Shown here: piece after piece, positions 34,871-46,414 of the stretch
Layout: every line of letters begins with the position of its first letter
How positions within the stretch are numbered: position 1 is the stretch's first letter
Notes under the pieces: generated by a model
Told to the model about the DNA's origin: nothing
Databases searched by the model: none
Seen by the model: only the letters and a program-made list of their open reading frames with translations
NCBI GenBank assembly: GCA_008828725.1
Contig: MEHQ01003153.1
Coordinates: 62,001-126,000, forward strand
Origin: Saccharina japonica
Lineage: Eukaryota; Sar; Phaeophyceae; Laminariales; Laminariaceae
DNA: 64,000 nt
Reading direction: 5' to 3'
Program-made: the position numbers and the translations under genes

Positions 34871-35018
34871 ACGCAATGCTGCGGTAGAGGTGCGCCATGT
34901 GTTTTATGAAGGCGATCCCTTAAGGAGCGTTATACCTCACCCGAAAACTCTTTTTGGAGAAAACTAAAAGTGATATATACCCGACGATAAACAATCCTAT
35001 GACCTCTTGAGTATCAAC
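34871..35018 (+). mobile_element. MITE family M3, copy D, right half missing
   Basis: It starts CGCAATGCTGCGGTAGAGGT and keeps TTAAGGAGCGTTATACCTCA. It then stops where FNIP repeats begin, so the join is a deletion or an insertion junction. Confidence 0.6.
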
Positions 35019-35019
35019 T

Positions 35020-36025
35020 GTCGGTCATACAACCAGCATTTCTACGAGGTTGCCTGGCCGGCTTCATTGACACATTTGACGTTTGGAAGCATATTCAACA
35101 CAAACATAGCTGGATTCGTCTGGAACGTTTCGTTGCAGTGCTTGACTTTTGGTTCAAAAATCAAACAGCCAATCGCTTAGTGTCGTTTGGCCTCCATCAC
35201 TCCTAAGTTTGACAATCGGGGAAGAGTTCGATCAGCCGGTCCAACGTGTCGTATGGCCGGTTTATTTGCAGTACTTGGCGTTTGGATGTATGCTCGACCA
35301 CCCTATCGACACGGCTGTCTGGCCTTTGTCCCTTATAAGCTTGAAATCCGATTCTAGCTCAGACGACCCTATTCAAGGGGTGGTCTTGGCTAATTATTGG
35401 GGCGGGCAGAAACTGTCGCCTGGGTCAACCTTCAACGAACCGACTCCAGGAACCGTATGGCCTGCCTCTCTGCAACATTTTGCCGTTCGAGTTAAGTGGA
35501 CGAGGGCACCCCACCAAATCGTGTGGCCGACCACGCTGTTGTGTTTTACGTTTGGCCCTAGCTTCAATCAGCCTATCAGCAGCGTTGGGTGGCCAGCCGA
35601 CCATGCTAAAGGTTATCCAGTTTGGGGAATGCTTCAACCAGCGCATCGGCCGGATTGTGTGGCCTGTCTCGCTTAGGCGCTTTTTGGTGTTCGGTGCTCG
35701 CTTCAACCAACCGATCCATGAAACAGTGTGGCCGGCCAACCTGGAGCACTTGGCATTCGGGTCTTCCTTCAATCGACCCGTGTAAGTGGGCGTGTTGCCC
35801 GACTCGCTACAGAGTTCTGGTGTCAGGCATTGTGTTGCCTTGGTCGCTGAAACGGTTAACGTTTAGGCCTAGCGCCCACTCACCGCGATCGAAGGACTGT
35901 CATGGTCGAGGTTGCTGCAGCATATATAACTTGAACCGGCGTTAAACTATCCAATCGGTGGAGTCGGTTTGCTGAAAAGTTTAATGTCTGGTTTTCGCGT
36001 GGACGGTCCTAGTCGAAGCGTCGTA
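35020..36025 (+). pseudogene. FNIP-repeat gene 3, broken
   Basis: About 15 FNIP repeats are recognisable (EVAWPASLTHLTFGS; VVWPPSLLSLTIG; WPVYLQYLAFG; HETVWPANLEHLAFG), but they lie in more than one frame and the N-terminal module is absent. It includes the irregular block of the higher-order cassette (DPIQGVV, then FGPSFNQPISSVGWP). The repeats directly follow a truncated M3 element and run into a LINE fragment. It is a dead paralogue of the two genes at 7.3 and 19.1 kb. Confidence 0.8.
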
Positions 36026-36600
36026 TGGTCTGAAAAGCAGCAGGGGCAGACGAAATATATCATGAATTGGTTGAGTACGTGGGAGAAGGAATGCGTACTA
36101 TTATGGTGGAAAAATTGTATAAATGGATGTTCAGAAACAAGGAAGTACCTGAGCGCTGGAGAAAAGGGACAGAAGTGTAGGTGCTCAAGACAGGAGGCAA
36201 GACTAACCCTAGGAACTGTAGAGTGATAACGCTACTATTAATAAGCACCGTAGGCAAAACAGTATGCAAGATAATAAAGTATATTATGAGAACAATGATG
36301 GAGATAGGACAAACGATTAGCGAAGGGCAGGCAGTCAGCGTTGACATCAAACGGTTGCTGTGTAGACAATGTGCGTACGCATTATGTGAGATATTCCACG
36401 GTAGGAACGACGCGGGGCCAAAAGGCGTACTGTGTAATTCGTGATGTAAAGAAAGCGAACGACACAGTACGATATGGAAAACATGGTTGAAAAAAAGTAG
36501 GGAAAAGGGAGCAGAAAAAGCACGTAGATAATCATTGAAAGTATAACGGAATGTGCGACAAATGCTGCGATGCTGAACGGGAAAATGTCCACAGATGCTC
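36026..36600 (+). mobile_element. LINE reverse-transcriptase fragment
   Basis: The translation reads RDEIYHELVEYVGEGMRTIM, VPERWRKGTEV, then VLKTGGKTNPRNCRVITLL, STVGKTVCKII and ISEGQA. These are the early motifs of a non-LTR reverse transcriptase (PERW-x-xG; K-x-G-x-xxxP-x-NYR-x-I-x-L; S-x-x-K; Q-x-GF-like, decayed). The frame is interrupted more than once and the catalytic YADD box is not present. It probably belongs to the same family as the C-terminal piece at 47639-48260. Confidence 0.75.
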
Positions 36601-36900
36601 CGAGTATACTCGATACTCCGAGTATCCTGGAGTATCGAGTATTTTTCGTACTCAGAGTACTGAGAGTATTAGAGTACTGGTGGCCGAAATATTCGGAGTA
36701 CTTGGAGTATGAGCAGTACTGAAGGCCCAAATACTCCGAGTACTGGGAGTATGAGCAGTACTTATTATCGAGTACAAGCAGTACTCGGAGCACAAACATC
36801 TAAATTACTCGGAGTATAGGCAGTGTCCGCAGTCCAAAATCTCAAAATGCTGCGAGTACACAAAGTACGTGAAGTGTTGTTTCTCTAAAATACTCTACTG
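36595..36900. repeat. Degenerate CTCCGAGTA(C/T) array
   Basis: Variants of ACTCCGAGTA, GAGTACTG and GAGTATGAGCAGTACT recur every 10-15 bases. The last of these is carried into each unit of the 427-bp satellite that follows. Confidence 0.6.
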
Positions 36901-37098
36901 TAATACTCCCAGGTAATGGGAGCATCTGTGAATTTTGAAATGCTATAAACGCCAGTCACATGCTCTCAGAACCTGGGAGTAATAACAGCCGAGTCTTTAA
37001 AATGATGCACATATGCTCCTAATAGACTTCACACTCCAAGTAAGTGTATACTCCAAGTATCGAGTACATTTCGTACGCCGAGTACTGAGAGTAATTAA

Positions 37099-39232
37099 TA
37101 GAGTACTGGCGGCCTGAATTCTCGGAGCATTTGGAGTATGAGCAGTACTGAAGGCCCAAATACGTGGTACTGCTGTGTAGTACACGAGAAGGCACAGACT
37201 CTCAAGCAGGTCGAGCAGTGCATCTGTCACATTGTGTCCACGTACATGTATACTGGTATGGTATAACCAGCATTGATTGGACGGGACGGACCGTATTCGA
37301 ATAGTAGTGGGACCGATATTCACCACACGATTCGAGAACATGAACAATTCCACACATACATTCGATCCAGGTATATAACTTGCCGTGTCCTGTATATATA
37401 TATTCGTCGTGCTGTACCGAACAGTACAGCAGCAGCAGTAGAACAGACTGCACCCAGGAAACATGTGCTAGACCATGCAAATCATACAGATCAGGGATGT
37501 CCTTCAACGTCTGCTGTATAGATCTTTAAAAACTGGCGGCCTGAATTCTCGGAGTATTTGGAGTATGAGCAGTACTGAAGGCCCAAATACGTGGTACTGC
37601 TGTGTAGTACACGAGAAGGCACAGACTCTCAAGCAGGTCGAGCAGTGCATCTGTCACATTGTGTCCACGTACATGTATACTGGTATGGTATAACCAGCAT
37701 TGATTGGACGGGACGGACCGTATTCGAATAGTAGTGGGACCGATATTCACCACACGATTCGAGAACATGAACAATTCCACACATACATTCGATCCAGGTA
37801 TATAACTTGCCGTGTCCTGTATATATATATTCGTCGTGCTGTACCGAACAGTACAGCAGCAGCAGTAGAACAGACTGCACCCAGGAAACATGTGCTAGAC
37901 CATGCAAATCATACAGATCAGGGATGTCCTTCAACGTCTGCTGTATAGATCTTTAAAAACTGGCGGCCTGAATTCTCGGAGTATTTGGAGTATGAGCAGT
38001 ACTGAAGGCCCAAATACGTGGTACTGCTGTGTAGTACACGAGAAGGCACAGACTCTCAAGCAGGTCGAGCAGTGCATCTGTCACATTGTGTCCACGTACA
38101 TGTATACTGGTATGGTATAACCAGCATTGATTGGACGGGACGGACCGTATTCGAATAGTAGTGGGACCGATATTCACCACACGATTCGAGAACATGAACA
38201 ATTCCACACATACATTCGATCCAGGTATATAACTTGCCGTGTCCTGTATATATATATTCGTCGTGCTGTACCGAACAGTACAGCAGCAGCAGTAGAACAG
38301 ACTGCACCCAGGAAACATGTGCTAGACCATGCAAATCATACAGATCAGGGATGTCCTTCAACGTCTGCTGTATAGATCTTTAAAAACTGGCGGCCTGAAT
38401 TCTCGGAGTATTTGGAGTATGAGCAGTACTGAAGGCCCAAATACGTGGTACTGCTGTGTAGTACACGAGAAGGCACAGACTCTCAAGCAGGTCGAGCAGT
38501 GCATCTGTCACATTGTGTCCACGTACATGTATACTGGTATGGTATAACCAGCATTGATTGGACGGGACGGACCGTATTCGAATAGTAGTGGGACCGATAT
38601 TCACCACACGATTCGAGAACATGAACAATTCCACACATACATTCGATCCAGGTATATAACTTGCCGTGTCCTGTATATATATATTCGTCGTGCTCTCCCG
38701 AACAGTACAGCAGCAGCAGTAGAACAGACTGCACCCAGGAAACATGTGCTAGACCATGCAAATCATACAGATCAGGGATGTCCTTCAACGTCTGCTGTAT
38801 AGATCTTTAAAAACTGGCGGCCTGAATTCTCGGAGTATTTGGAGTATGAGCAGTACTGAAGGCCCAAATACGTGGTACTGCTGTGTAGTACACGAGAAGG
38901 CACAGACTCTCAAGCAGGTCGAGCAGTGCATCTGTCACATTGTGTCCACGTACATGTATACTGGTATGGTATAACCAGCATTGATTGGACGGGACGGACC
39001 GTATTCGAATAGTAGTGGGACCGATATTCACCACACGATTCGAGAACATGAACAATTCCACACATACATTCGATCCAGGTATATAACTTGCCGTGTCCTG
39101 TATATATATATTCGTCGTGCTGTACCGAACAGTACAGCAGCAGCAGTAGAACAGACTGCACCCAGGAAACATGTGCTAGACCATGCAAATCATACAGATC
39201 AGGGATGTCCTTCAACGTCTGCTGTATAGACA
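37099..39232. repeat. 427-bp tandem repeat, five units
   Basis: Five head-to-tail units of 427 bases, from CTGGCGGCCTGAATTCTCGG to GTCTGCTGTATAGATC. They are nearly identical; differences seen are one base in unit 1 and a short change in unit 4 (GTGCTCTCCCGAAC for GTGCTGTACCGAAC). The 121-, 101-, 82- and 72-codon frames recur on both strands only because the DNA repeats. Each unit ends with CAG repeats and a CCCAGGAAACATGTGCTAGA word that has diverged relatives near 42450 and 45950. Confidence 0.95.
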
Positions 39233-39705
39233 TCCTTCGCAGAGTTCTTAGCTTTCTTTGTTTGCTCCTATTTTCGTTACTTGCTGCTTCCTGTTCCTAA
39301 TTTTTGGGGTACCAGTTTTAGTATTGTCGTGCGAGATTCATGTTTCTCTTTCTTCGTTTTCGGGTTCCTGCGTGTACCCCAGTGAGAAACGACAGCGCGT
39401 GCGAGCCCGGACTACTATCGGCGGTATCGGGAGGGCGCTGGCCATTAAGTAGAGGTGGTCAGAAGGAGCGCGGTCGCTTTTCCGTTTGGCTAGCGTGGCG
39501 TCGCTCCATCGAGACACGAGTGGAGCAGAAGGTCCTTGCTGTTGATCTGCTGCATAGAATCCAGTTATGTCCGACATTATAATGATCGTTTTGTCTGTAA
39601 TAAAGAACATTTAGCCGCAAGTTCAACGGTGCTTATTATACGAACAAACATTATTTTTACAGAGACATCAGCAACCTCCAGAGCGGGCGAAGCGAGAGCT
39701 CACTT

Positions 39706-40442
39706 GTGTAGACGGGTACTGTACGTTCAGTTGCGTACAGCAATAAGTATTTCGTTGCATTGCACCATGAATCTCTTTGGCCTTATAATATTTTTAAAGA
39801 GTCGGTAGTACCGGGCTTCACGCGAGGTGGGCCACGGGGCTCACTGGGGCAGAGAGGCAGTAGAGCTCGACCCGGACCGAATCGATGGCGAAGTGATCGC
39901 GGGTGGGCGGGGAGCGTTTTGTTCGAGTACGAGTACGTAATGTACGTCTTTCTCAGTTTTGTGGATTTTTGTACAACTTGATTGACGCTCGTGCTATGCT
40001 GTGCTTTCTCTTTCATACTCTCTCTATATATATAAAGATCGAAGGTACTACTACTACTGCTGTTGTTGTACTACCACACATAGCAGTCACGAAAAAGGCA
40101 CAATTCACACCCCTAGCAGCCAGCGCAGCGCCGTCCTGCGAGCCATGTTGCTGTGCTTTCTCTTCCTTTCGAACATACAGCTTTGTTGTCCTGGAGTATG
40201 GAGATCTACTGTCGTATACTTTTGCAAGTCGCCTGTACGTTCGTTTGTTCTTTGTGTTTTTTGCTTTGTTTGTGGTGTACAACTGCTGTCGCCGTACAGG
40301 TATGATAGTTGCTTTGCCACATACATGCCGCATACCAGTACTCATGCATCACAATACAGCAGTAGTAGACGGGTACTGTACGTTCAGTTGCGTACAGCAA
40401 TAAGTATTTCGTTGCATTGCACCATGAATCTCTTTGGCCTTT
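39706..40442 (+). repeat. Exact 76-base direct repeat, two copies
   Basis: GTAGACGGGTACTGTACGTT to AATCTCTTTGGCCTT occurs at about 39708-39783 and 40367-40442 without a visible difference. It includes an ATG (MNLFGL) in both. Confidence 0.8.
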
Positions 40443-40489
40443 TCAAGTCGGTCTTTACACATAGTGGACTTCTTCTGCCCCTTTCCTTG

Positions 40490-40741
40490 CGCGAGCGTAG
40501 CGGGCGGCGTCAACCGCCCTCGGAGCGAAGCTTTGCTTTCTTTTAGCGATATTTTTTCGTGTTGTTCACCACTATCGTTTTTGTCCTGTATTTGCCGTCA
40601 TACATATGGAGCTCTTGGCATTATCAAGTCGCCAGTTGCAGCTACAATAATATATGCTCCTCTTTTACCCTTTTCACATTTGGTTCTATTATTCCTTCCG
40701 CGAGCGTAGCGGGCGGCGTTAGCCGCCCGCGCAGCGGAGCC
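40490..40741 (+). repeat. Paired GCG hairpins
   Basis: GCGAGCGTAGCGGGCGGCG begins a hairpin at about 40490-40520 (GGGCGG and CCGCCC around CGTCAA). A better one lies at 40709-40730 (GCGGGCGGC and GCCGCCCGC around GTTA, a 9-bp stem with a 4-base loop). Relatives lie near 25640 and, weaker, 26210, 26882 and 23915. Confidence 0.6.
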
Positions 40742-40889
40742 CTTGTAGATCTTTAAAAATAAGTGGGAATCGATCAGAGCTGTTCGAGCTGTCTCCGTGC
40801 CGCTTTATTTTTACCCACAGGTACGAGACCAGTATCCTTTTTGAAATTTTGAAATTTGAAACTCGGAGAAATTTCCAGTTCGAGACTTC

Positions 40890-42083
40890 AAGGTTTCAGC
40901 GTTTTTTCGATTTCTGGAAGCCAGAGAGGCGCTTTGCCTGTACTACGTCCGAAAATATAAGGAACGTTTTATTATTAACATGAAAGTTAAAACGATCATT
41001 ACTTTTTCGGACAAACCGTGAAAAAAAAATCATGCAACACCTTGAAACACCTGTCTTTTTTCTGGAAGAAAGCCAGCTCGCGCCAGCTCCCTCTATTATG
41101 CTCTGGAACACCAAACAAACCAGCTTTCTCGAAAGTTCAGGCTCAACCAGGGGCACAACAGCAGCATTGATTGCTTGATCGGCGCCTTCACCACAACAGC
41201 AGCAGTCCAGACCCAGACACAACCACATCCGGCCGCTACCCAACCCATCGCCCTCACCCCCAGTTTCAAGAGTACAGCAAGAAGAGCGTCCTCTCTCTCG
41301 TCGCGCAGCACAACAAAAACAGACAGGAGAAAAGAAGCAAGTGGGCCTGCCTGAAAGAAGTGGACAAGAACAACAACTACTACTACTACTGCTGTTGCTG
41401 CTGCTGCTTCTGCTGCCGTCATGAGTCTCATGCGCACGGGATCCTTCGACCCTTTCAGGTGGGTGGGTGGGTGGGTGGGTGGGTATTTTGGCGTGCCCAG
41501 CTGGCCGAGAAGAAATGTACGTACAGGTATACTGCTGTATATGTAGTAGGTAGTCCTGTGGTCGACGCTGCGGTACTGGGGTGGGTGTACACCTGTGACT
41601 TTGCCGAGTGTTTGCGCCGTCCTGCTGCTCTCTCTCGGGGTTAGTTTTGGGGCTGCTGCTGCTGCTGCTGCTGTGATGCTGCTGCTGCGGTGGTGCAGAG
41701 GGGTTGGTCTGGTGTATGTAGGATGGTTGGTTGATACCACCCTTGCCTCGACATTGCAACCTTTGACCCACGCGCAGGAGAAGAAACGCAACAACAACAA
41801 CACCTTGGAAGTTGAGACTCCGTGCGAATCTATCTGGTGCGTCTCGTACGAGTAGCACAGCGGTGTGTTATGATATACACCTATGTCCTAAACTACAAGC
41901 ACCGTTGACACATAAAACTTCAATTAAACGGTTTCTTATATTTCGGTTCAGAGTGAGAATAGATCTGCTGTCTGCACCGCTGCTGTGCTGGTCGGCTCTC
42001 TGCTGTGGTGCTGTGGTGCTGTGGTGCTCTTTCTGCCGCTGCTGCTACCGCTGCTCGTGGTGCCTGTCACTGCTCCCTCTCAC

Positions 42084-42117
<34 letters not shown>

Positions 42118-42200
42118 CAACATCCCCGTGCTCTGCTCGGCCACGTACAGTATAGCAGTCGCAATATCTACTATTCAATCGGTTGAACTCACAGCTGACG
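40890..42200. repeat. Microsatellite-rich block
   Basis: (GGGT)n at about 41460-41484, CTG runs at 41390-41420, 41655-41690 and 42085-42115, and CAA runs near 41790. A 320-codon minus-strand frame (40896-41858) spans them but is largely Ser, Gln, His and Cys from the repeats, so I do not treat it as a gene. Confidence 0.6.
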
Positions 42201-42509
42201 TATTTATAATAATTTTATTTAATATCTTACGCGCGGACGCATTCCCGTTGAACTTGCAGTGCAAAATGATACAAGTGTGCCCGTATCATAGTAGCACATG
42301 ATCCCTGGGTGGTACAAGGGTTGCACGAGAATAATACCTGCACTACAGCAGTATGAAGGTCCTGCACATGCGCACACCCTCTGACCTCTCCGAGGTGTAA
42401 CAGCTGTAGATAATGCAAATGATACGTCTCCAGCCCAGAAAACGTGAGCTACGTACACAGCAGTAGATCCTGCAGCAGATGAGGAATCTTGGCATCTGCC
42501 CTTCTGAGA

Positions 42510-42930
42510 GATCGGGGTACCGTAGTAAATACCTGGTAGAACCTATGGTATAGACAAAAACCTACACCAGGTATATGTTTACCTATTTTTACTACGCGTA
42601 CTCGTATATAGCAATATATGGTCCTATTTTACTATATGGTCGAAATCGATTATCTGGCCATTGAGACCTGTCGTGAGTTTTGCGAGAAGCTTTCAGTAGC
42701 TACGTATTTATATGTACAGCAGTGTGGTGTTGTAACTCGTAGTACTATGGTCGAAATCGATTATCTGGCCATTGAGAATTGAGACTGATACTATATGGGC
42801 GAAATCGATTATCTGGCCGTTGAGACTCCAGATAGAACCTACGGTTGTTACGAAAACCTGTATATTCGCCTACTTTTACTAACCATATTTGGTCCTATTT
42901 ACTAGTGTTTACTATGATCCCCCGTACTAG
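42510..42930. repeat. M2 remnants and a 35-base triple repeat
   Basis: Words of MITE M2 lie at 42516-42625 (TATTTTTACTACGCG and TATGGTCCTATTTTACTA) and 42833-42930 (TTTGGTCCTATTTACTAG and GATCCCCCGTA). Between them GGTCGAAATCGATTATCTGG occurs twice exactly and once with one change, at about 42638, 42749 and 42795. Confidence 0.6.
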
Positions 42931-43020
42931 TCGTAAGTAGTAGTTCCTGTTTGTTTCTTGTTGTGCTGTCCTTGCTGCGGGTCACTGTTGAGTGAGAGCC
43001 CGTATGTGTACAATCAGTGC

Positions 43021-43230
43021 GACAGGACACCTATTCATAATACGTAAGAACCAGGAACTCTGGCCCAGGCTGGATTTCTTATCTTAGAGAGGGTGCTTTC
43101 TATCACTATTTTCAAGATGACGAAGCTCAAATTTCAAATTTCTCATTTTTCCTGTAAAATACCAGCCTAGCTTTCTTGTTAACCTGTTTCTTACCAGGCA
43201 CGTATGTATCAATATGTGTCCTGTACTGTA
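43021..43230 (-). mobile_element. MITE family M7, copy 2
   Basis: Reads ACAGGACACCTATTCATAAT to GTGTCCTGTACTGTA and is collinear with the reverse complement of copy 1 (22200-22377), with added bases near the right end. Confidence 0.65.
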
Positions 43231-44040
43231 TGCGCTCCGAGGGAGTGTGTGTGTATGTATTTGTTGCACCACCACGTCCTCTTTTCCCCTTCTGGCCAGC
43301 TTGTTGCTGCAGGCCTACTCCGAGAAGTGGCTTTTGTATAGTGGGGGGTGCCGGGGATCGCGGAGCCCCCATACGCCTACGAGTAAGCAGGCAGTGGTTG
43401 ACGCACTGCACCATGGAACGTCAACCACTGTACTGTATATACTCTCGCGCCAGTATCTGCCTTGATGGAGGCTCACACTGGGAAAAGCAAATAAACGAGA
43501 ACATAAATAACCGGCTCGAAAAATGGTCTTTTCGCCCACCAGCCACATGATCTTGAAAATAGTACGTACTAATGCGTTTTTTTTTTGTTGTTGTCACGCC
43601 TCTTTCGCTTCCCAGCCTACCTCTCGCATGAGCTGCTAACCTCGGCGATACTACAGACTACTGTTAGCACTATTAATAGTAGCACTGTTTGTAGAAGAGC
43701 TGAACAAAAGCTGCGGTGGTCACACGGGTGCTTCTTCCCTTCTCCCCACGCCCGGCACGCGCCTTTTTGGTTGTGAATTCGCGCAGAGGGTTCGTTCGGC
43801 ATTACCACCAAGCTGCGCGCCGACTTTCGTCGTCGTGTCTTGCCAACTCGCGCTCCCCTCGCGCTCTCAGTGAAAAAATCAAGTCGGCAAGGAAACGTTC
43901 AGACTATAGGTACGTAAGTCCTGGTGATTTCGATAATAACTTATGAAATCGTACATATAAGCACCCCCAAGTACTGCAACGAAGCGGGTAGAAGGTCAAC
44001 GCACGGCCGTATATGCGGTACCGACGTCCCAAAGATCCCG
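43231..44040. other. No gene; probable third SINE-like copy
   Basis: At 43780-43905 GCGCAGAGGGTTCGTTCGGC, CCGACTTTCGTCGTCG and AACTCGCGCTCCCCTCGCGC match the tail of the SINE-like element (copies at 5790 and 53085), minus orientation, strongly diverged. Other frames are unsupported. Confidence 0.4.
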
Positions 44041-44049
44041 CCGTTCAGA

Positions 44050-44175
44050 AGGGGGGGGGGGTGTACTTCATTTTCATGCATGGCCGTAGTCGTATGGCCA
44101 TAGACCCTCGCATCCCTACAATGCCGGGACGGAGCATGTCGGATTTTCGCCGACCAGGCAGACATTGCTAGTGAT
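44050..44175 (-). mobile_element. LINE 3'-end remnant behind a G tract
   Basis: A solitary tail, about 110 bases of the ATGCATGAAAATGAAGTACA type, ends in a C tract of about 11 bases on the minus strand. Confidence 0.6.
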
Positions 44176-44767
44176 GTAAGGACTACCCTAGGCTGCTGGG
44201 GGTAATTGATCGATCTTTCACCCCTATAGCTCAGCAGGCAGCACCCTCGCAGGATTATTATAATGGACACGGGTAGCGTAGCCTCTTCTCGCGAGCGAAT
44301 AATAGGGGAGTTTCTCTATTTACCCGTGCCAAAAATACATAATAGGAAGGCTTTTCGAGTTGCCTGAAAAGCGTCCGTCGTCACGCTCCCGCACAGAAGT
44401 TGACGACAAGCCCACAGATACCCCCTGCTCCAAGAGTCCCTACGTATTAATGGCGATAATACTTACCAGTATATGTTTAGGTATCGTCAAGCTTGGGTCA
44501 ATCCCCGGGTAGGTGCTGGCTATATATCGTATTTTGCCAAGCTGGGTTTGTTAGTTCCCGGGCTGAGAGGCACAGCAGTAGTGTTTCTCTACAGTGCCGG
44601 TACAGTACGCGACAAATGTTAAGAATCTCTTATTTTTGGCTGGACTGGAATTCTCAAGCAAGACTGGATGTGTGTGTTCCACACAAATTTCAGTACAAAG
44701 AGGTCGCATTCTTCATTTTTTCCCCCCAAAATCTCAGTCTCAAATTCCTAAATTATCAGAGTATTAA

Positions 44768-44851
44768 CCCTTTTACGACCGCAGTCCCATTTTGGGCACA
44801 CACCACTCAAATTCTAGGTAATTTGTCCCCAAAACGGGACTCCAGTCCTAG
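44768..44851. mobile_element. piggyBac-like MITE M4, best-bounded copy
   Basis: 84 bases between TTAA duplications (44764-44767 and 44852-44855), with ends CCCTTTTACGACCGCAGTCC and its inverted partner. Other copies show ends CCCCTTAAGAACTG and CAGTTCTGAATGGG. TTAA targets with CCC-starting termini are typical of piggyBac. It is non-coding. Confidence 0.65.
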
Positions 44852-44855
44852 TTAA

Positions 44856-45650
44856 CGTCTGTCGCGTACTGTATTCGCCTTCCGAACAATGCCGGCATTA
44901 TAGCGGCAACCGGCCCTATTCCGCGCACTGCCCCAAGATAGCTACCGAAATCAGCGACAGCTTTTTTGGTGTTTTACCAACCGTCTCGTGTGAACAGCGC
45001 GGGAAAGCCCAGCAGTAGTAGGATACGGATAGGATCATGTTGCTTTGTGTATTATCTCATATATAAAAAATCTGCCTTGCGTGTCCTGTACGGCTGCAAC
45101 CTGCGTTTTAACTCATTTTAGAACCGCACTTCCGTTTTGTGGGCAAATTACTTGGAATTCTGAGTCACCCCCTGGTCGAGTGGTTCTAGCAGGCTGGCCG
45201 GCCGTACGTGGGCTGACTCCCTTTTTTTATCTCTCCTTTTTCCAGCCACTTTACTTATCAGTACAGCGTATTGTCGCGGAAGAGAGTTTTCCCATTGGTA
45301 GTCTACACTTTGAGCCGGCCATGGAACCTATTATTATGCACGTCGCAGGAGACACCCTCCGACATTCCCCCTCCACCCCCGCCACGTTCTTTCGTTCCTA
45401 CATAAAACCCGTTGAGTCCGCACAGGGGTGCGGTCGTTTTTGAGAGTTCGCTTTTTCGACGACAACGGGAACTTTTTTCTCGACCTCGGACGGATCATCT
45501 ACAGATTTTTATTCTAATATTATTTGCCTTCCGACAATGTGCAGGGCATTATTCGTTCAGAATGAAAAAGCTGACCCAATTCGTCGAATACCACCAATCT
45601 CACCCAACCAATTATCCTCCCCTCCGTGTACTCAATAAAGATGATAGAGC
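44856..45650. other. No gene; repeat fragments
   Basis: A decayed M4 copy lies at 45105-45195. The word TTATTTGCCTTCCGACAATG with its flanks (45505-45562) recurs inside the Mutator-like element near 28345. A frame at 45045-45443 is unrecognised. Confidence 0.4.
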
Positions 45651-45653
45651 ATC

Positions 45654-45860
45654 TATCTACGAGGGGCCATAGTAAATAGGACCTATATACGGTATACACA
45701 AAAACCAGTATACTTTTCTCTGTTTTTCCCAACAATATACATGGTCCTATGTACAGTAAATAGGGGACCTGCTGTGCGGGTATACACAGAAACCTAATAC
45801 ATTTCCCTGTGTTCCATGAACAATACCTGGTCCTATTTTATATGGTCCTCCGTGGTAGAT
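45654..45860. mobile_element. MITE family M2, two tandem copies
   Basis: Each has a GGGxCCATAGTAAATAGGAC-like left arm, an ACAxAAACC core and a TGGTCCTATxTxxTATGG-like right arm. The second starts where the first ends. Confidence 0.6.
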
Positions 45861-46333
45861 CATCTGTAGATCATCTACAGCAGTTCTTCACCGGCCGTTG
45901 TGACAGGCTGTGCATGATGTGCACACATCCTAGTACAGATCCAACCCAGCAACCATGTGCTAGGAGATCATGCAGACTCTATATGGGTCCCACCCGGAAA
46001 CGTGACCTAGATCTTCAAGATCGGGAATCGATCTGCGTTGCGCAATATCTACAGCAGATCATAAAGCGGGTTTTTTTTTTACGATCTGCCCGAGATGTTA
46101 ACTGTTTTGGTTTTGTTTTGTTTTTGTTTTTTTTTCGGAAGGCTCTCTTACCAAATATTTCCGACAACACACCCTACGTACGTACTATTAATACTTCCGA
46201 CATTTGTGGCAGAGGGGCCTCCCCGTTCTCGAAACGTCGACCGCTGAATAATAACGATGCTGCGCGAGCTCAACGCGCTTTACGGCATGTAGTTGTAGTT
46301 GTAGTCGCCCTCGCTTTCCTGGCGTGCCACTAC

Positions 46334-46414
46334 TGTATACCACTATGTACCTAAATATAAGCACGTTTTTATTGAATATTAATGCATAAAAGTTGCTGTT
46401 ATGTCGGAACAGAG
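46334..46414. mobile_element. MITE family M6, full copy
   Basis: 81 bases starting ACCACTATGTACCTAAATAT and ending TGTCGGAACAGAGTGGT, with TA on both sides. The TA target and short length fit a Tc1/mariner-type MITE. Confidence 0.65.

Larger units (their letters stand above)
39233..40890. other. Low-complexity region without a recognised gene
   Basis: Short overlapping frames, CAG/GTA microsatellites, a duplicated 76-base segment and two GC hairpins. No motif supports a gene. Confidence 0.4.

Noticed and set aside
37099-39232. CRISPR array
   Set aside because: The units are whole 427-bp repeats without spacers, and the context is eukaryotic.
37202-39233. Five families of identical 72-121 codon frames
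   Set aside because: They recur with the 427-bp satellite and on both strands, so they reflect DNA repetition.
40896-41858. 320-codon minus-strand frame
   Set aside because: It is mainly Ser, Gln, His, Cys and Pro translated from microsatellites, with an equally open overlapping frame (41096-41803) and no domain.
44215-44330. Possible tRNA (CCCTATAGCTCAGCAGGC)
   Set aside because: It looks like a D arm, but the arm does not close and no T arm follows.
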